Shown here: positions 7,348 to 15,906 of the stretch, piece by piece | How the letters are laid out: every line of letters begins with the position of its first letter | How positions within the stretch are numbered: position 1 is the first letter of the stretch | NCBI GenBank assembly: GCA_015065385.1 | Contig: SVQK01000103.1 | Span: 1 to 56,672 of the forward strand | Reading direction: 5' to 3' | DNA: 56,672 bases | From: Oscillospiraceae bacterium | Lineage (GTDB): Bacteria; Bacillota; Clostridia; Oscillospirales; CAG-272 | Translations under genes and position numbers: made by a program | The notes under the pieces: model-generated | Told to the model about the DNA's origin: nothing | What the model saw: the letters and a program-made list of their open reading frames with translations, nothing else | The model's database searches: none

Positions 7348-9864
7348 ATGAAAAAACTGCTTGTCATCGACGGAAACAGCATTGTCAACCGCGCCTTTTT
7401 CGGGATCCGGCCCCTTTCCACAAAGGACGGCCTGCCCACGAACGCCGTTTTCGGATTTCTCTCCATCCTGAAAAAGCATCTTGACGTGCTGGATCCGGAC
7501 TACCGCGTCTGCGCCTTCGACGTCCATCAGCCGACCTTCCGCCACGAGGCCTATTCCGAATACAAGGGCAACCGGAAGGGTATGCCGGACGAGCTCAGAG
7601 CTCAGATGCCCTATGCAAAGCGCGCCGCGGAAAGCCTCGGATTTCTGATTCTTGAATGTCCCGGATGGGAGGCGGACGACGTCATCGGCACCGTAGCGAA
7701 GCTGGATGACGACCGAGGCGATCTTCTGACCTATATCCTTACGGGAGACCGCGATTCTCTCCAGCTCATCACCCCGACCACGACCGTCCTTCTGGCGAAA
7801 ACGAAAGAGGACGTCGCCTTTACGCCCGAAGTTTTTAAGGAAACCTACGGCGTCACGCCCGCGCAGTTTGTGGACGTGAAAGCGCTCATGGGGGATTCCT
7901 CGGACAATATCCCCGGAGTGGCGGGCATCGGCGAGAAGACCGCGCTCAAGCTCATTGCCGAGAAGGGATCTCTTGACGCGCTCTATTCCGAAGGGGGATT
8001 TGCCGGTCAGACTCCCGGTATCGTGAAGAAGCTCGAAGCCGGGCGGGACAGCGCGTATCTCTCCCGTGAACTCAGCGAGATCCGCCGCGACGCCCCCGTC
8101 GGAGATCCGGGCAATCTGTGGCGCGAACGACCCGTGGATCCCGACGCGTTTCTCTCCCTCTGCCGTGAGCTGGAGTTTGCTGAAATGCCCAAGCGGTTTG
8201 GCATCACAGCGTCGGAAAAGAAAGCGGAACCCGTCCTCACGGAGCTATCAGCGGAGGAGGTGACCGGGTTTGCGGACATTCCCTCCGACGTCCCCGCCGC
8301 ATTTGCGTGGAACGGGGAAGTTGCCGCCGTCTGTCAGGCCGAGGGGACCGTGCTTCTGATCCGCTCTCCCTCCGTCGGCGAAGTGACGGATTTTATCCGC
8401 CGTGTTCCGATCCTCTGCCACGACTTCAAATCCCTGCTCCGGACGCTCTGCATCCCCGGCGACGGGATCCGGTGCGCGTTCGACACCATGCTTGCGGCGT
8501 ATCTTCTGAATCCCGGGAAGAGCCGCTATCTGCTCCCGGATCTTGCGGCGGAGTACGGACTGCCCGTCCCGGATTCACCGGGAAAAGAAGCTGCCGCCAT
8601 CTGCGCCCTGTCCTCCGCGATGGGGAACGCCCTCCGCGAGACCGGGGAAGAGAAGCTGCTTCATGAGATCGAGATCCCCCTGTCCGCCGTGCTCGCCGAG
8701 ATGGAGGAGACCGGCTTCCGCATCGATCCGGACGGGATCCGCTCCTATGCCGCGCAGCTGCTGACCGAGGAGCGAGCGCTTGCCGAATCCGTGTGGCTCA
8801 AGGCTGGACACGAATTCAACATCAACTCCCCGAAACAGTTGGGCGAGGTCCTCTTCGACGAGCTCGGACTGCCCGCGGGACGGAAGACGAAAACCGGATG
8901 GTCCACCGACGCCGAAACGCTCGAGGATCTGAGACCCTATCACACCATCATCGACGACATTCTCACCTACCGGCAGGTATCCAAGCTCCGGGGAACCTAC
9001 GGCGAACCGCTCGCGGCGCAGGCGGATGAAAACAACCGCATCCACACCCGCCTGAATCAGACCGGAACCGCCACGGGACGCCTCGCGTCGAGCGATCCGA
9101 ATTTGCAGAACATACCGGTCCGCGGCGAGCTGGGCAGGGAACTGCGCCGGTTCTTTATCGCAGACGAAGGCTGTGTTCTGGTGGACGCGGACTACTCCCA
9201 GATCGAGCTGCGCGTGCTGTCCGCTCTGGCGGAGGACAAAAACATGAAGCGCGCCTTCGTCAAAGGCGAGGATATCCATACCGCCGTCGCATCCGAGGTC
9301 TTTCATGTGGATCCGGACGACGTGACCCCGGATCTCCGCCGGCGCGCAAAAGCCGTCAACTTCGGCATCGTCTACGGGATCGGCGATTTCTCCCTCGCCA
9401 AAGATCTCGGCATCACCCGCAAACAGGCAAAGCAGTATATCGAGAACTACCTCGCCACCTTCTCCGGCGTAAGCGCCTATCTCGACCGGACCGTGGAGGA
9501 GGCGAAGAAAAACGGCTACACCACCACGCTCTTCGGAAGACGCCGGAATATCCCGGAGCTCAAGTCCTCCAACCGGAATCTGCGGAACTTCGGCGAACGC
9601 GTCGCCATGAACAGCCCCATTCAGGGAACCGCCGCCGATATCATCAAGATCGCCATGATCCGCGTGAACCGTGCCCTGAAGGAAGCGGGACTTGACGCGC
9701 GCCTCATCATGCAGGTCCACGACGAGCTGATCCTCGAGGCGAAGGAAGACTGCGCAGAGGCAGCCGGAGAGCTTCTCGTGCGGGAGATGGAGGCAGCCGT
9801 GACCCTGTCCGTTCCGCTCACCGCGGACTGCGGCATGGGCAAAACATGGCTCGACGCCAAATAA
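7348..9864 (+). CDS. polA: DNA polymerase I (family A), proofreading domain inactive
   Basis: 838 residues from ATG 7348 (MKKLLVIDGNSIVNRAFFG). The N-terminal 5'-3' exonuclease (about 1-290) carries CPGWEADDVIGT and VKALMGDSSDNIPGVAGIG. The middle 3'-5' exonuclease-like domain (about 300-470) lacks the DxE metal site expected at AAFAWNGEVA, so proofreading is probably lost, as in Bacillus-type enzymes. The polymerase domain has ATGRLASSDPNLQNIP, VDADYSQIELRVLSALAED, the O-helix RRRAKAVNFGIVYGIGDF and the catalytic MQVHDELILEA. It repairs DNA and removes Okazaki primers. Its own promoter (7279-7307) and terminator (9894-9934) suggest a single-gene unit. Upstream in-frame sequence to 6808 is opposite the GNAT gene and is not coding on this strand. 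Confidence 0.97.
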   Translation: MKKLLVIDGNSIVNRAFFGIRPLSTKDGLPTNAVFGFLSILKKHLDVLDPDYRVCAFDVHQPTFRHEAYSEYKGNRKGMPDELRAQMPYAKRAAESLGFLILECPGWEADDVIGTVAKLDDDRGDLLTYILTGDRDSLQLITPTTTVLLAKTKEDVAFTPEVFKETYGVTPAQFVDVKALMGDSSDNIPGVAGIGEKTALKLIAEKGSLDALYSEGGFAGQTPGIVKKLEAGRDSAYLSRELSEIRRDAPVGDPGNLWRERPVDPDAFLSLCRELEFAEMPKRFGITASEKKAEPVLTELSAEEVTGFADIPSDVPAAFAWNGEVAAVCQAEGTVLLIRSPSVGEVTDFIRRVPILCHDFKSLLRTLCIPGDGIRCAFDTMLAAYLLNPGKSRYLLPDLAAEYGLPVPDSPGKEAAAICALSSAMGNALRETGEEKLLHEIEIPLSAVLAEMEETGFRIDPDGIRSYAAQLLTEERALAESVWLKAGHEFNINSPKQLGEVLFDELGLPAGRKTKTGWSTDAETLEDLRPYHTIIDDILTYRQVSKLRGTYGEPLAAQADENNRIHTRLNQTGTATGRLASSDPNLQNIPVRGELGRELRRFFIADEGCVLVDADYSQIELRVLSALAEDKNMKRAFVKGEDIHTAVASEVFHVDPDDVTPDLRRRAKAVNFGIVYGIGDFSLAKDLGITRKQAKQYIENYLATFSGVSAYLDRTVEEAKKNGYTTTLFGRRRNIPELKSSNRNLRNFGERVAMNSPIQGTAADIIKIAMIRVNRALKEAGLDARLIMQVHDELILEAKEDCAEAAGELLVREMEAAVTLSVPLTADCGMGKTWLDAK

Positions 9865-9893
9865 TCCGGCGTTTCAGCATCAGACAAGTCAAT

Positions 9894-9934
9894 AAAGCGC
9901 ACAACTGCCGATCGGTTTCAGCTGTGCGCTTTTT
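9894..9934. terminator. Bidirectional terminator between polA and nitroreductase
   Basis: AAAGCGCACA (9894-9903) pairs with TGTGCGCTTT (9923-9932), extended inward by CTG/CAG past one mismatch. T-runs occur on both strands (TTTTT on plus; TTTATT on minus), serving two convergent genes. Confidence 0.85.
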
Positions 9935-9962
9935 CCGTGGGTTCAGAGTCCGGTTGGGTCCG

Positions 9963-10487
9963 TCAGATCCGGACGACGTATCCTTCCTTGCGAGGCGCGG
10001 CTTCTCTCTTGCCCTCCGGCTTGCCGTAGCCGAGGATCACGTTCCCGATCCCGCGGCAGGTTTCCGGAATGCCCCATTTCTTCATGAGCGCCTTTCCTTC
10101 CTCGGAATCGAACACCTCCGCCGCACGCCAGATGTAGCAGGAATCTACGCCGACTGCCTCCGCCGCGTTCATCAGATTCCCGATCACCAGATTTCCGTCC
10201 GCGACATAGGTCGGAATGGAGCTGTCCGCGAAGACCACAAGCACCGTGGGCGCGCCGTAGAAGGGATGCCCCTTTTCGTTGCCCATGACTTTGCCGTTGA
10301 GCCGTTCCAGCTCCGCGTAATCCTCCGGATTCTGCACAACGGCGATGACCGGAGACTGTCTCCCCATGCCCGTCGCCGCGTAGGTGCCCGCCTCGAGGAT
10401 CACCGCAAGCTCCTCTTCCTTCACCTGCTCGTCCCGATAGGCCCGGCAAGCTCTTCTGCTTTTCATTACCTCAATCGCTGTGTTCAT
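9963..10487 (-). CDS. Nitroreductase family protein
   Basis: A 174-residue flavoprotein of the FMN-dependent nitroreductase fold, likely reducing quinones, nitro compounds or similar with NAD(P)H. Visible landmarks: MKSRRACRAYRDEQVKEEEL (FMN phosphate-binding start), LEAGTYAATGMGRQSP, DGNLVIGNLMNAAEAVGVDS and a C-terminal VILGYGKPEGK. It starts at ATG 10487 behind AAAGGAG. It is the last gene of a minus-strand group (13997 to 9963), 68 bases after the PHP gene. The physiological substrate cannot be read from sequence. Confidence 0.88.
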   Translation of the reverse strand: MNTAIEVMKSRRACRAYRDEQVKEEELAVILEAGTYAATGMGRQSPVIAVVQNPEDYAELERLNGKVMGNEKGHPFYGAPTVLVVFADSSIPTYVADGNLVIGNLMNAAEAVGVDSCYIWRAAEVFDSEEGKALMKKWGIPETCRGIGNVILGYGKPEGKREAAPRKEGYVVRI

Positions 10488-10555
10488 GTTTCTTCTCCTT
10501 TTTCTTTATGATGGTTATGGATTACCGATGAAGCGAAGCCCCACGGATGTCAGCG

Positions 10556-11233
10556 TCATTCTCCCGGCTGAATGATCCGGTGTTCCCGGTTTCTCAGGAC
10601 GGCGATCAGCTCTTGTATGGAGGAGACGGGATGATCCAGCTCGATCCCGGAAAGCGCGGTCGCGCTTGTCGAGTGACAGTCAGATCCGCCCGTCTCGATC
10701 AGATCGTAGGCGCGGGCGTAGTGAAGCGCCATTCTGTTGATGAATTCTCCCTTCGGCGCGTTCATCACCTCGACCGCGTCCACATGACGGGGCAGGAGTC
10801 GGATATAGGGAATGTACCTCGCTTCGAAGAACGGATGCGCGTGGCTGACAAACGCTCCCGCTCCTCGAACCAGATTGAGATAGTCCACAATATCCAGCCC
10901 GACGATTTCCGGACGCTCTTCCAGCCAGTCGTTGTCCAGTCCGAACGTCAGAAAATCGTTTCCGTGAAAGGAATGCTCCCACCCGTAGAAAACGGTCAGC
11001 CCGATTTCGTCCCCCCGCGCTTTGGCCTTTTCATATCCCGTTTTGAACGCCGCCAGCCAGTCCTTCCACGGCAGACTTCGGTCCGGCTTGGTGTTTCCCG
11101 TGAAAAAGTGATCCGTGACGACGATGCCCGCGTATCCCTTTTCCTTGTAGAAATCCGCCATCTCCGCTCCGGGACTGTGGCCGCACGCGCTCCCCTCCGC
11201 GGTATGGACGTGAAGATCGTATCGATAGGTCAT
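10556..11233 (-). CDS. PHP-domain metal-dependent phosphoesterase
   Basis: 225 residues with the PHP motifs in order: DLHVHT near the start (metal ligands), IVVTDH, FYGWEHSFHG, VSHAHPFF and ETGGSDCHS near the end. PHP enzymes hydrolyse phosphate esters with a trinuclear metal site. It is 13 bases after the GH5 gene and most likely in its operon. It is not an obvious HisJ: it is shorter than usual HisJ and its start differs, although the his operon in this window lacks a histidinol phosphatase. Confidence 0.82.
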   Translation of the reverse strand: MTYRYDLHVHTAEGSACGHSPGAEMADFYKEKGYAGIVVTDHFFTGNTKPDRSLPWKDWLAAFKTGYEKAKARGDEIGLTVFYGWEHSFHGNDFLTFGLDNDWLEERPEIVGLDIVDYLNLVRGAGAFVSHAHPFFEARYIPYIRLLPRHVDAVEVMNAPKGEFINRMALHYARAYDLIETGGSDCHSTSATALSGIELDHPVSSIQELIAVLRNREHRIIQPGE

Positions 11234-11246
11234 GCCGCTCCTCCTC

Positions 11247-12269
11247 TCATTCCGCGCGGGTGATGGCCCGGATGATCCGCTCGTCCGCCACCCGGTTGTC
11301 CGCGTCCGTCACCCGGGCAAAGCCGCGATAGCTCCAGACCGCACGCCCGATCCCGTGTGCGATACAGATATCCGCTACGTCGTTCAGCCATCGCGCGGCG
11401 GAGTCGTCGTCCGCGTTGGCGATCACGCCGTATTCTCCGAGATAGAGCGGCTTTCCGGTCTTCTCGATGAAGTCGAACGCCGGACGCATGACCGCCTCGA
11501 GATACGATTTGTCCACGATTCCGCCCCGTTCCATATGTTCCGGAATCCAGTCGCCGTAGTACGCCCGGTGATCGTCGAACGCGAACGGATAACGCACCGG
11601 CGTCGGATAAGCCGCGTTCTTCGGATTCCACGACGCCCGCTGATGGGTGAAGAGAAAGGGCTCGTACATGTGGAAGGTGTACAGGATGTGGGGATCGTCT
11701 GAAATCATCAGATTTTTCAGCTCTCCGACGGAGTTCCAGCGGTTCGGCCCGACGATGATCCGACGCTCGGGCGAAACCCTGTGAATGACCTCCGCCGCTT
11801 CCTGCCAGAGCGCGTTCCACGGATCCGAGTTCTCCCACACGAGCTCGTTGAGCAACTCGAAGCGCAGATTGTCCCCCTCGTCCCGGTACCGCTCCGCAAA
11901 GAATTTCCAGATGGCGAGAAACCGCTCCTGACTTCTCCTGTTGGTGAAGAGGTCGTTTTTCTCCCCGTTCCCAAAGAAAAATCCCGGCGCGTGATGCAGA
12001 TCCAGCACCAGATTGAGCGCGGCTCCCTTCGCCCAGCGGATCGCGCTGTCGATGTAGTAAAGCCCGTCTTCCCGGTATTCGCCCGGCCTGTCGTCGTCCT
12101 CAAAGAGAAAGTAGTCCACCGGGAGCCGCACATGATCGCAGCCCCAGTCCTTCATTCTACGGAAATCCGGTTCCGTGATATAGGTGTCGAAGTGTTCCGG
12201 GCCTTTCTTCCCGTACTGGGAGATCCAGTGCCCGAGATTGCAGCCGGACATGAAGCCGGTCAGTTTCAT
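11247..12269 (-). CDS. Glycoside hydrolase family 5-like (cellulase-fold)
   Basis: A 340-residue TIM-barrel glycosidase without a signal peptide, so cytosolic. GH5 landmarks: GCNLGHWISQ at the start, WGCDHVRLPVDYFLF, LDLHHAPGFFF, the acid/base at FELLNELVWE (Asn141-Glu142) and the nucleophile in LYLGEYGV (Glu279). It acts on beta-linked glucans, mannans or glucosides; a cytosolic location favours imported oligosaccharides. It lies 42 bases after the larger glycosidase gene and 13 before the PHP gene. Confidence 0.85.
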   Translation of the reverse strand: MKLTGFMSGCNLGHWISQYGKKGPEHFDTYITEPDFRRMKDWGCDHVRLPVDYFLFEDDDRPGEYREDGLYYIDSAIRWAKGAALNLVLDLHHAPGFFFGNGEKNDLFTNRRSQERFLAIWKFFAERYRDEGDNLRFELLNELVWENSDPWNALWQEAAEVIHRVSPERRIIVGPNRWNSVGELKNLMISDDPHILYTFHMYEPFLFTHQRASWNPKNAAYPTPVRYPFAFDDHRAYYGDWIPEHMERGGIVDKSYLEAVMRPAFDFIEKTGKPLYLGEYGVIANADDDSAARWLNDVADICIAHGIGRAVWSYRGFARVTDADNRVADERIIRAITRAE

Positions 12270-12311
12270 CCTGTCCTCCTCCTTTCTTCCCTGAAAAACG
12301 CGGGGATTTGT

Positions 12312-13997
12312 TCATTCCCCATACTCAAGATCGATCCTCTTCGTATATTCCTCCCACACCTTCGCCAGCGCTTTCAGCTCCGCTTCACGGAACGCGAACG
12401 CGCCCGGGATGGGGGAGACGCAGTAGAGATCCGGAACGCCGACGGAAGGCTGATCCAAAAGCCAGCGCATGGTGTCCCGCGAGGTGTTGAAGCCCGCGTT
12501 GTCCGTATCGAGCAGAACGCCCGGCATGGCGATGGAATACATCTTCGCGCGCATCGTCATGTCCTCGCGGCAATAGCGGTTGTCCGGGTTGTAGTCGTGC
12601 AGCCGCGCCTGATCGCAGACGGAGGCAAAATACGGATGGCAGGGCGAGCAGTTGATGATGGCCTCCGGCTTGATTTCCTTGGCTTTATCGTAGATGTGCT
12701 TCATGAAGTCGTAGAGCAGTTCGACCCCGTACTTCCCGGAATATGTCCGGAACGCCCGCCCGATCGGGATCTGAAACGCATAGTCGATCTTGATCCCGTC
12801 GCAGTCGTAGCATCCCTCGCCGGAGGAGAAGATCCGGGTCAGGGCTTCGTCGAGGATCTTGATAAAGGCAGGATGGGAGGGATCCACCCGCCGGTCGCCC
12901 TCTTCCGTCGTGACCACAGCCTCCTCGGGAATTCCCTCCGGATCAAAGATCTTGAACCAGAGCATGGTGTGGATCCCCTCCGCTCGCCGCTCGTCCACAA
13001 ACCGCCTGAGATCGGGCCATTTTTCCGGATTCGCAATGTCAACCCCGTATTCGCTCTGCCATTTGTCGTCGATGATCAGGCACCGGGGATACAGGCCCGC
13101 CTCCTTCAAGCGCGAGAGATAATCGAGATAGACTTCTTCCCTCGCCCCATCCGATCCCTTCCAGGGCAGCCCGTTCTCGGCAAACTGCTGGATCCAGCCG
13201 CAGGCCATGGGGCCGTGCCAGAACTTCGGCGGGATCTTTTTCTTCGGAACGTCCATGCCGGAATACAGATAGTAATAGTCCGAATATTTCCGCATCGCGT
13301 CGAATTCGTCCTCCGCCGCGTATCCGACGATCTGCGGGGCCTCCCATTCGCCGTCCGCTGCGGTGTGACCGAACTGATCCGTTTCGAGATGGAACCGGCT
13401 CTTCCACCCGGACACGGTCGGAACGTAGTCGAACGAGTTGAAGTTGTGCTCCCCGGGCTTGGCCGCCAGTCCGAGCGCGAGTTGACGGGAGAGCCCCGGC
13501 GTCCGGAAGGCATAGCAGAACATGGGAGGCACCATCAATACAGACCAGCGGTGGCATTTGGTGGAGGCGCGGAAGTAGTAGTCCTCGCTGTTGTACCACG
13601 ACTGGCAGGGAAAGAAGCCGTACTGAAATTCGTATTCGCTCCCGCTGCCGGGATCCGATGCGTTTCCGGAGAAGTACTCGATCCCGTCCACCCGGCCTTT
13701 TCCGCGCACGGTGAAAGAATAGGTAAAGCGCAGCGGATCGGCGTTCAGCGTGTATCGCTTTTCTTCCCAGAGGGAGCTTTTGCCGCGCCAGACGAGCTGA
13801 ATTCCGTCCGCCGTTTCAACGGAGCTGATGACGACGGGCTCTTGCTGCTCGATATCCCGGACACGTTCTCCGTTTTCGTTCAGCTGATGGACGGCGGAGC
13901 GCATATCCAGCCGCGCCACCGTTGTGCCGTCGATCACGATCCCGACCCGGGAGCCTTCTATTTCCAGCGAAAACGCGGACGATTGATAGCGAATCAT
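12312..13997 (-). CDS. TIM-barrel glycoside hydrolase, alpha-galactosidase-like (clan GH-D/GH31 type)
   Basis: 561 residues, no signal peptide. An N-terminal beta-sandwich (about 1-250) is followed by a barrel with CLIIDDKWQSEYG, a HTMLWFKIFDPEGIPEE segment resembling the LW region of alpha-galactosidases, and CDGIKIDYAF whose Asp is the likely nucleophile (KxD motif). A late MRWLLDQPSVGVPDLYCVSP completes the barrel. The set resembles GH36/GH31-like enzymes acting on alpha-glycosides; the exact family is uncertain. First gene of the minus-strand group that includes GH5, PHP and nitroreductase genes. Confidence 0.7.
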   Translation of the reverse strand: MIRYQSSAFSLEIEGSRVGIVIDGTTVARLDMRSAVHQLNENGERVRDIEQQEPVVISSVETADGIQLVWRGKSSLWEEKRYTLNADPLRFTYSFTVRGKGRVDGIEYFSGNASDPGSGSEYEFQYGFFPCQSWYNSEDYYFRASTKCHRWSVLMVPPMFCYAFRTPGLSRQLALGLAAKPGEHNFNSFDYVPTVSGWKSRFHLETDQFGHTAADGEWEAPQIVGYAAEDEFDAMRKYSDYYYLYSGMDVPKKKIPPKFWHGPMACGWIQQFAENGLPWKGSDGAREEVYLDYLSRLKEAGLYPRCLIIDDKWQSEYGVDIANPEKWPDLRRFVDERRAEGIHTMLWFKIFDPEGIPEEAVVTTEEGDRRVDPSHPAFIKILDEALTRIFSSGEGCYDCDGIKIDYAFQIPIGRAFRTYSGKYGVELLYDFMKHIYDKAKEIKPEAIINCSPCHPYFASVCDQARLHDYNPDNRYCREDMTMRAKMYSIAMPGVLLDTDNAGFNTSRDTMRWLLDQPSVGVPDLYCVSPIPGAFAFREAELKALAKVWEEYTKRIDLEYGE

Positions 13998-14007
13998 GGC
14001 GAACTCC

Positions 14008-14036
14008 TTGAAAGCAAACGGTGAATATGGTATAAT
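14008..14036 (+). promoter_or_regulatory. Sigma-A promoter of the ABC exporter operon
   Basis: TTGAAA (14008-14013), 17-base spacer, TATAAT (14031-14036), with TGG before the -10. The leader to the TTG start is about 145 bases and includes AGCGGATCCGCT followed by T6 (14042-14060), a weak possible attenuator. Confidence 0.8.
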
Positions 14037-14085
14037 GACTGAGCGGATCCGCTGTTTTTTCGATTCCGGATCCCTTTATACGAAA

Positions 14086-14091
14086 ATTATA
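14086..14091 (-). promoter_or_regulatory. Possible -10 for the glycosidase operon
   Basis: TATAAT on the minus strand (14091-14086) with no convincing -35. It lies 89 bases upstream of the start at 13997 and would make this region a divergent promoter pair. Confidence 0.4.
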
Positions 14092-14187
14092 GCGTATTTT
14101 CCGGACTTTTGAAAGATACAGAATCACCAAAACAGGGCGTTTGCTTTTGACATTCCGGACAAAACGCGGGAAAGGAGGGCGTATCGG

Positions 14188-15903
14188 TTGCGTAATCTTT
14201 TTTTCAATCTCAAACAATACACCCTTGAATCCATCCTCGGCCCCCTCTTCAAACTGCTCGAGGCCATGTTCGAGCTCTTCGTCCCTCTGGTCGTGGCGGA
14301 TATCGTGGATCGCGGCATCGGGGCGGGGGACCGTTCGTTCGTCGTGAGCCGGTTTCTTCTTCTGATCGCGCTCGGCGTGATCGGGATCGTCTGCTCCATC
14401 ACCGCACAGTATTTCGCCGCGAAAGCCTCCGTGGGATGCGCCGCCGCCCTGAGGCGATCCCTGTATGACCACATTCAGAAACTTTCTTTCTCGGATCTGG
14501 ACCGGATCGGCGTTCCCACCCTCATCACCCGTCTCACAGGAGATCTGAACACCGTCCAGAACGGCCTGAACCTCGCGCTCCGTCTCCTGCTCCGCTCTCC
14601 CTTCGTCGTGTTCGGCGCAATGATCATGGCGTTTACCATAGACGCGCGCGCGGCTCTGATTTTCCTCGCTGCCATCGTGATTCTCGCCGCCGTCGTGTTC
14701 GGGATCATGCTCGGATCCGTCCCTGCGTATAAAAAAGTGCAGGAGGAGCTGGACTCGCTGACCGGCACGACGAGAGAGAATCTGACCGGCGCGCGCGTGA
14801 TCCGGGCTTTCGGCATGGAGCGTGGGGAGCGGGAGAAATTCGCCTCCCACAACGACGCGCTCTACCGCCGACAGCTTTTTGCCGGACGGATCTCCGCCCT
14901 GATGAATCCGCTGACCTTTGTGATCCTGAACGGGGGCATCATCCTTCTGCTGTACACCTCGGGCGTCCGGGTCAGCGAGGGCGGACTCACCGTCGGCCAG
15001 ACCGTCGCGCTTTACAACTACATGACACAGATCCTCGTGGAACTGGTCAAGTTTGCGAATCTCATCATCTCGATCTCCAAGGCCGTCTCCTGTATGAAGC
15101 GCGTGGACGAGGTGCTCCGAACCGAACCTGCCATGCGTTTTCCGGATGCCGATCCGCGCGAGGATCCGACCGCGCCGGCCGTGGAGTTTCGGAACGTGAC
15201 GCTGTCCTACAACGGAGGCGATCCCGCGCTCACGGATCTCTCCTTCAAGGTCGGTCACGGGGAAACCGTCGGGATCATCGGCGGCACAGGCTCCGGCAAG
15301 AGTTCCCTCGCGGCCCTGATTCCACGGTTTTATGACGTCACGGACGGGGAAGTGCTCGTGGACGGCGTCAATGTGAAGGACTACCCGGCAAAGACGCTCC
15401 GGGACAAGATCGGATATGTCCTCCAGCGCGCGAGCCTCTTCAAGGGGACCATCCGCTCCAATCTGCTGTGGGGCGGGGACGCGGACGGGGAGGCCCTTGA
15501 CGCCGCAATCACATCCGCGCAGGCAGCCGACGTGATCCTCTCCAAGGAGGACGGACTCGATTCCGCCGTGGAGCAGAACGGGCGCAACTTCTCCGGCGGT
15601 CAGAGACAGCGTCTCACCATCGCCCGCGCTCTCGTCCGACGTCCGGAGATCCTGATTTTAGACGACAGCGCGTCCGCTCTGGATTTCGCCACCGACGCCG
15701 CGCTCCGCAAAGAGCTGGCGGGACTCGACTACAAGCCCGCGACAGTCATCATCTCGCAGCGTACGGCCTCCATCCGGCACGCGGACAAGATCGTGGTGCT
15801 GGATGACGGCGCTGTTGCCGGGATCGGGACGCACGACGCGCTTCTCAAAACCTGCTCCGTCTACCGCGAAATCTATGAATCCCAGTACGGAAAGGAGGAC
15901 TGA
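14188..15903 (+). CDS. ABC exporter half-transporter, subunit with degenerate Walker B
   Basis: 571 residues starting at TTG 14188, nine bases after AAAGGAGG. A six-helix type IV exporter membrane domain (about 1-300) is followed by a nucleotide-binding domain: Walker A GIIGGTGSGKSSL, Q-loop YVLQRASL, signature NFSGGQRQRL, Walker B LILDDSASALD. Asp493 replaces the usual catalytic Glu, while the signature is canonical. Together with the next gene this is the pattern of heterodimeric exporters such as TM287/288 and BmrCD, in which one ATP site is degenerate. Likely exports lipophilic compounds or drugs. Confidence 0.92.
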   Translation: MRNLFFNLKQYTLESILGPLFKLLEAMFELFVPLVVADIVDRGIGAGDRSFVVSRFLLLIALGVIGIVCSITAQYFAAKASVGCAAALRRSLYDHIQKLSFSDLDRIGVPTLITRLTGDLNTVQNGLNLALRLLLRSPFVVFGAMIMAFTIDARAALIFLAAIVILAAVVFGIMLGSVPAYKKVQEELDSLTGTTRENLTGARVIRAFGMERGEREKFASHNDALYRRQLFAGRISALMNPLTFVILNGGIILLLYTSGVRVSEGGLTVGQTVALYNYMTQILVELVKFANLIISISKAVSCMKRVDEVLRTEPAMRFPDADPREDPTAPAVEFRNVTLSYNGGDPALTDLSFKVGHGETVGIIGGTGSGKSSLAALIPRFYDVTDGEVLVDGVNVKDYPAKTLRDKIGYVLQRASLFKGTIRSNLLWGGDADGEALDAAITSAQAADVILSKEDGLDSAVEQNGRNFSGGQRQRLTIARALVRRPEILILDDSASALDFATDAALRKELAGLDYKPATVIISQRTASIRHADKIVVLDDGAVAGIGTHDALLKTCSVYREIYESQYGKED

Positions 15904-15906
15904 ACA

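Noticed and set aside
10556..11233. PHP protein as HisJ histidinol phosphatase
   Set aside because: Shorter than usual HisJ, different N-terminal motif and far from the his operon; kept as a general PHP phosphoesterase.
11781..14024. 747-codon open frame on the plus strand
   Set aside because: Opposite two glycosidase genes with intact catalytic motifs; no start signals.
14042..14060. Attenuator in the ABC exporter leader
   Set aside because: AGCGGATCCGCT plus T6 gives only a 4-bp stem with a tight loop; too weak to list as a terminator.
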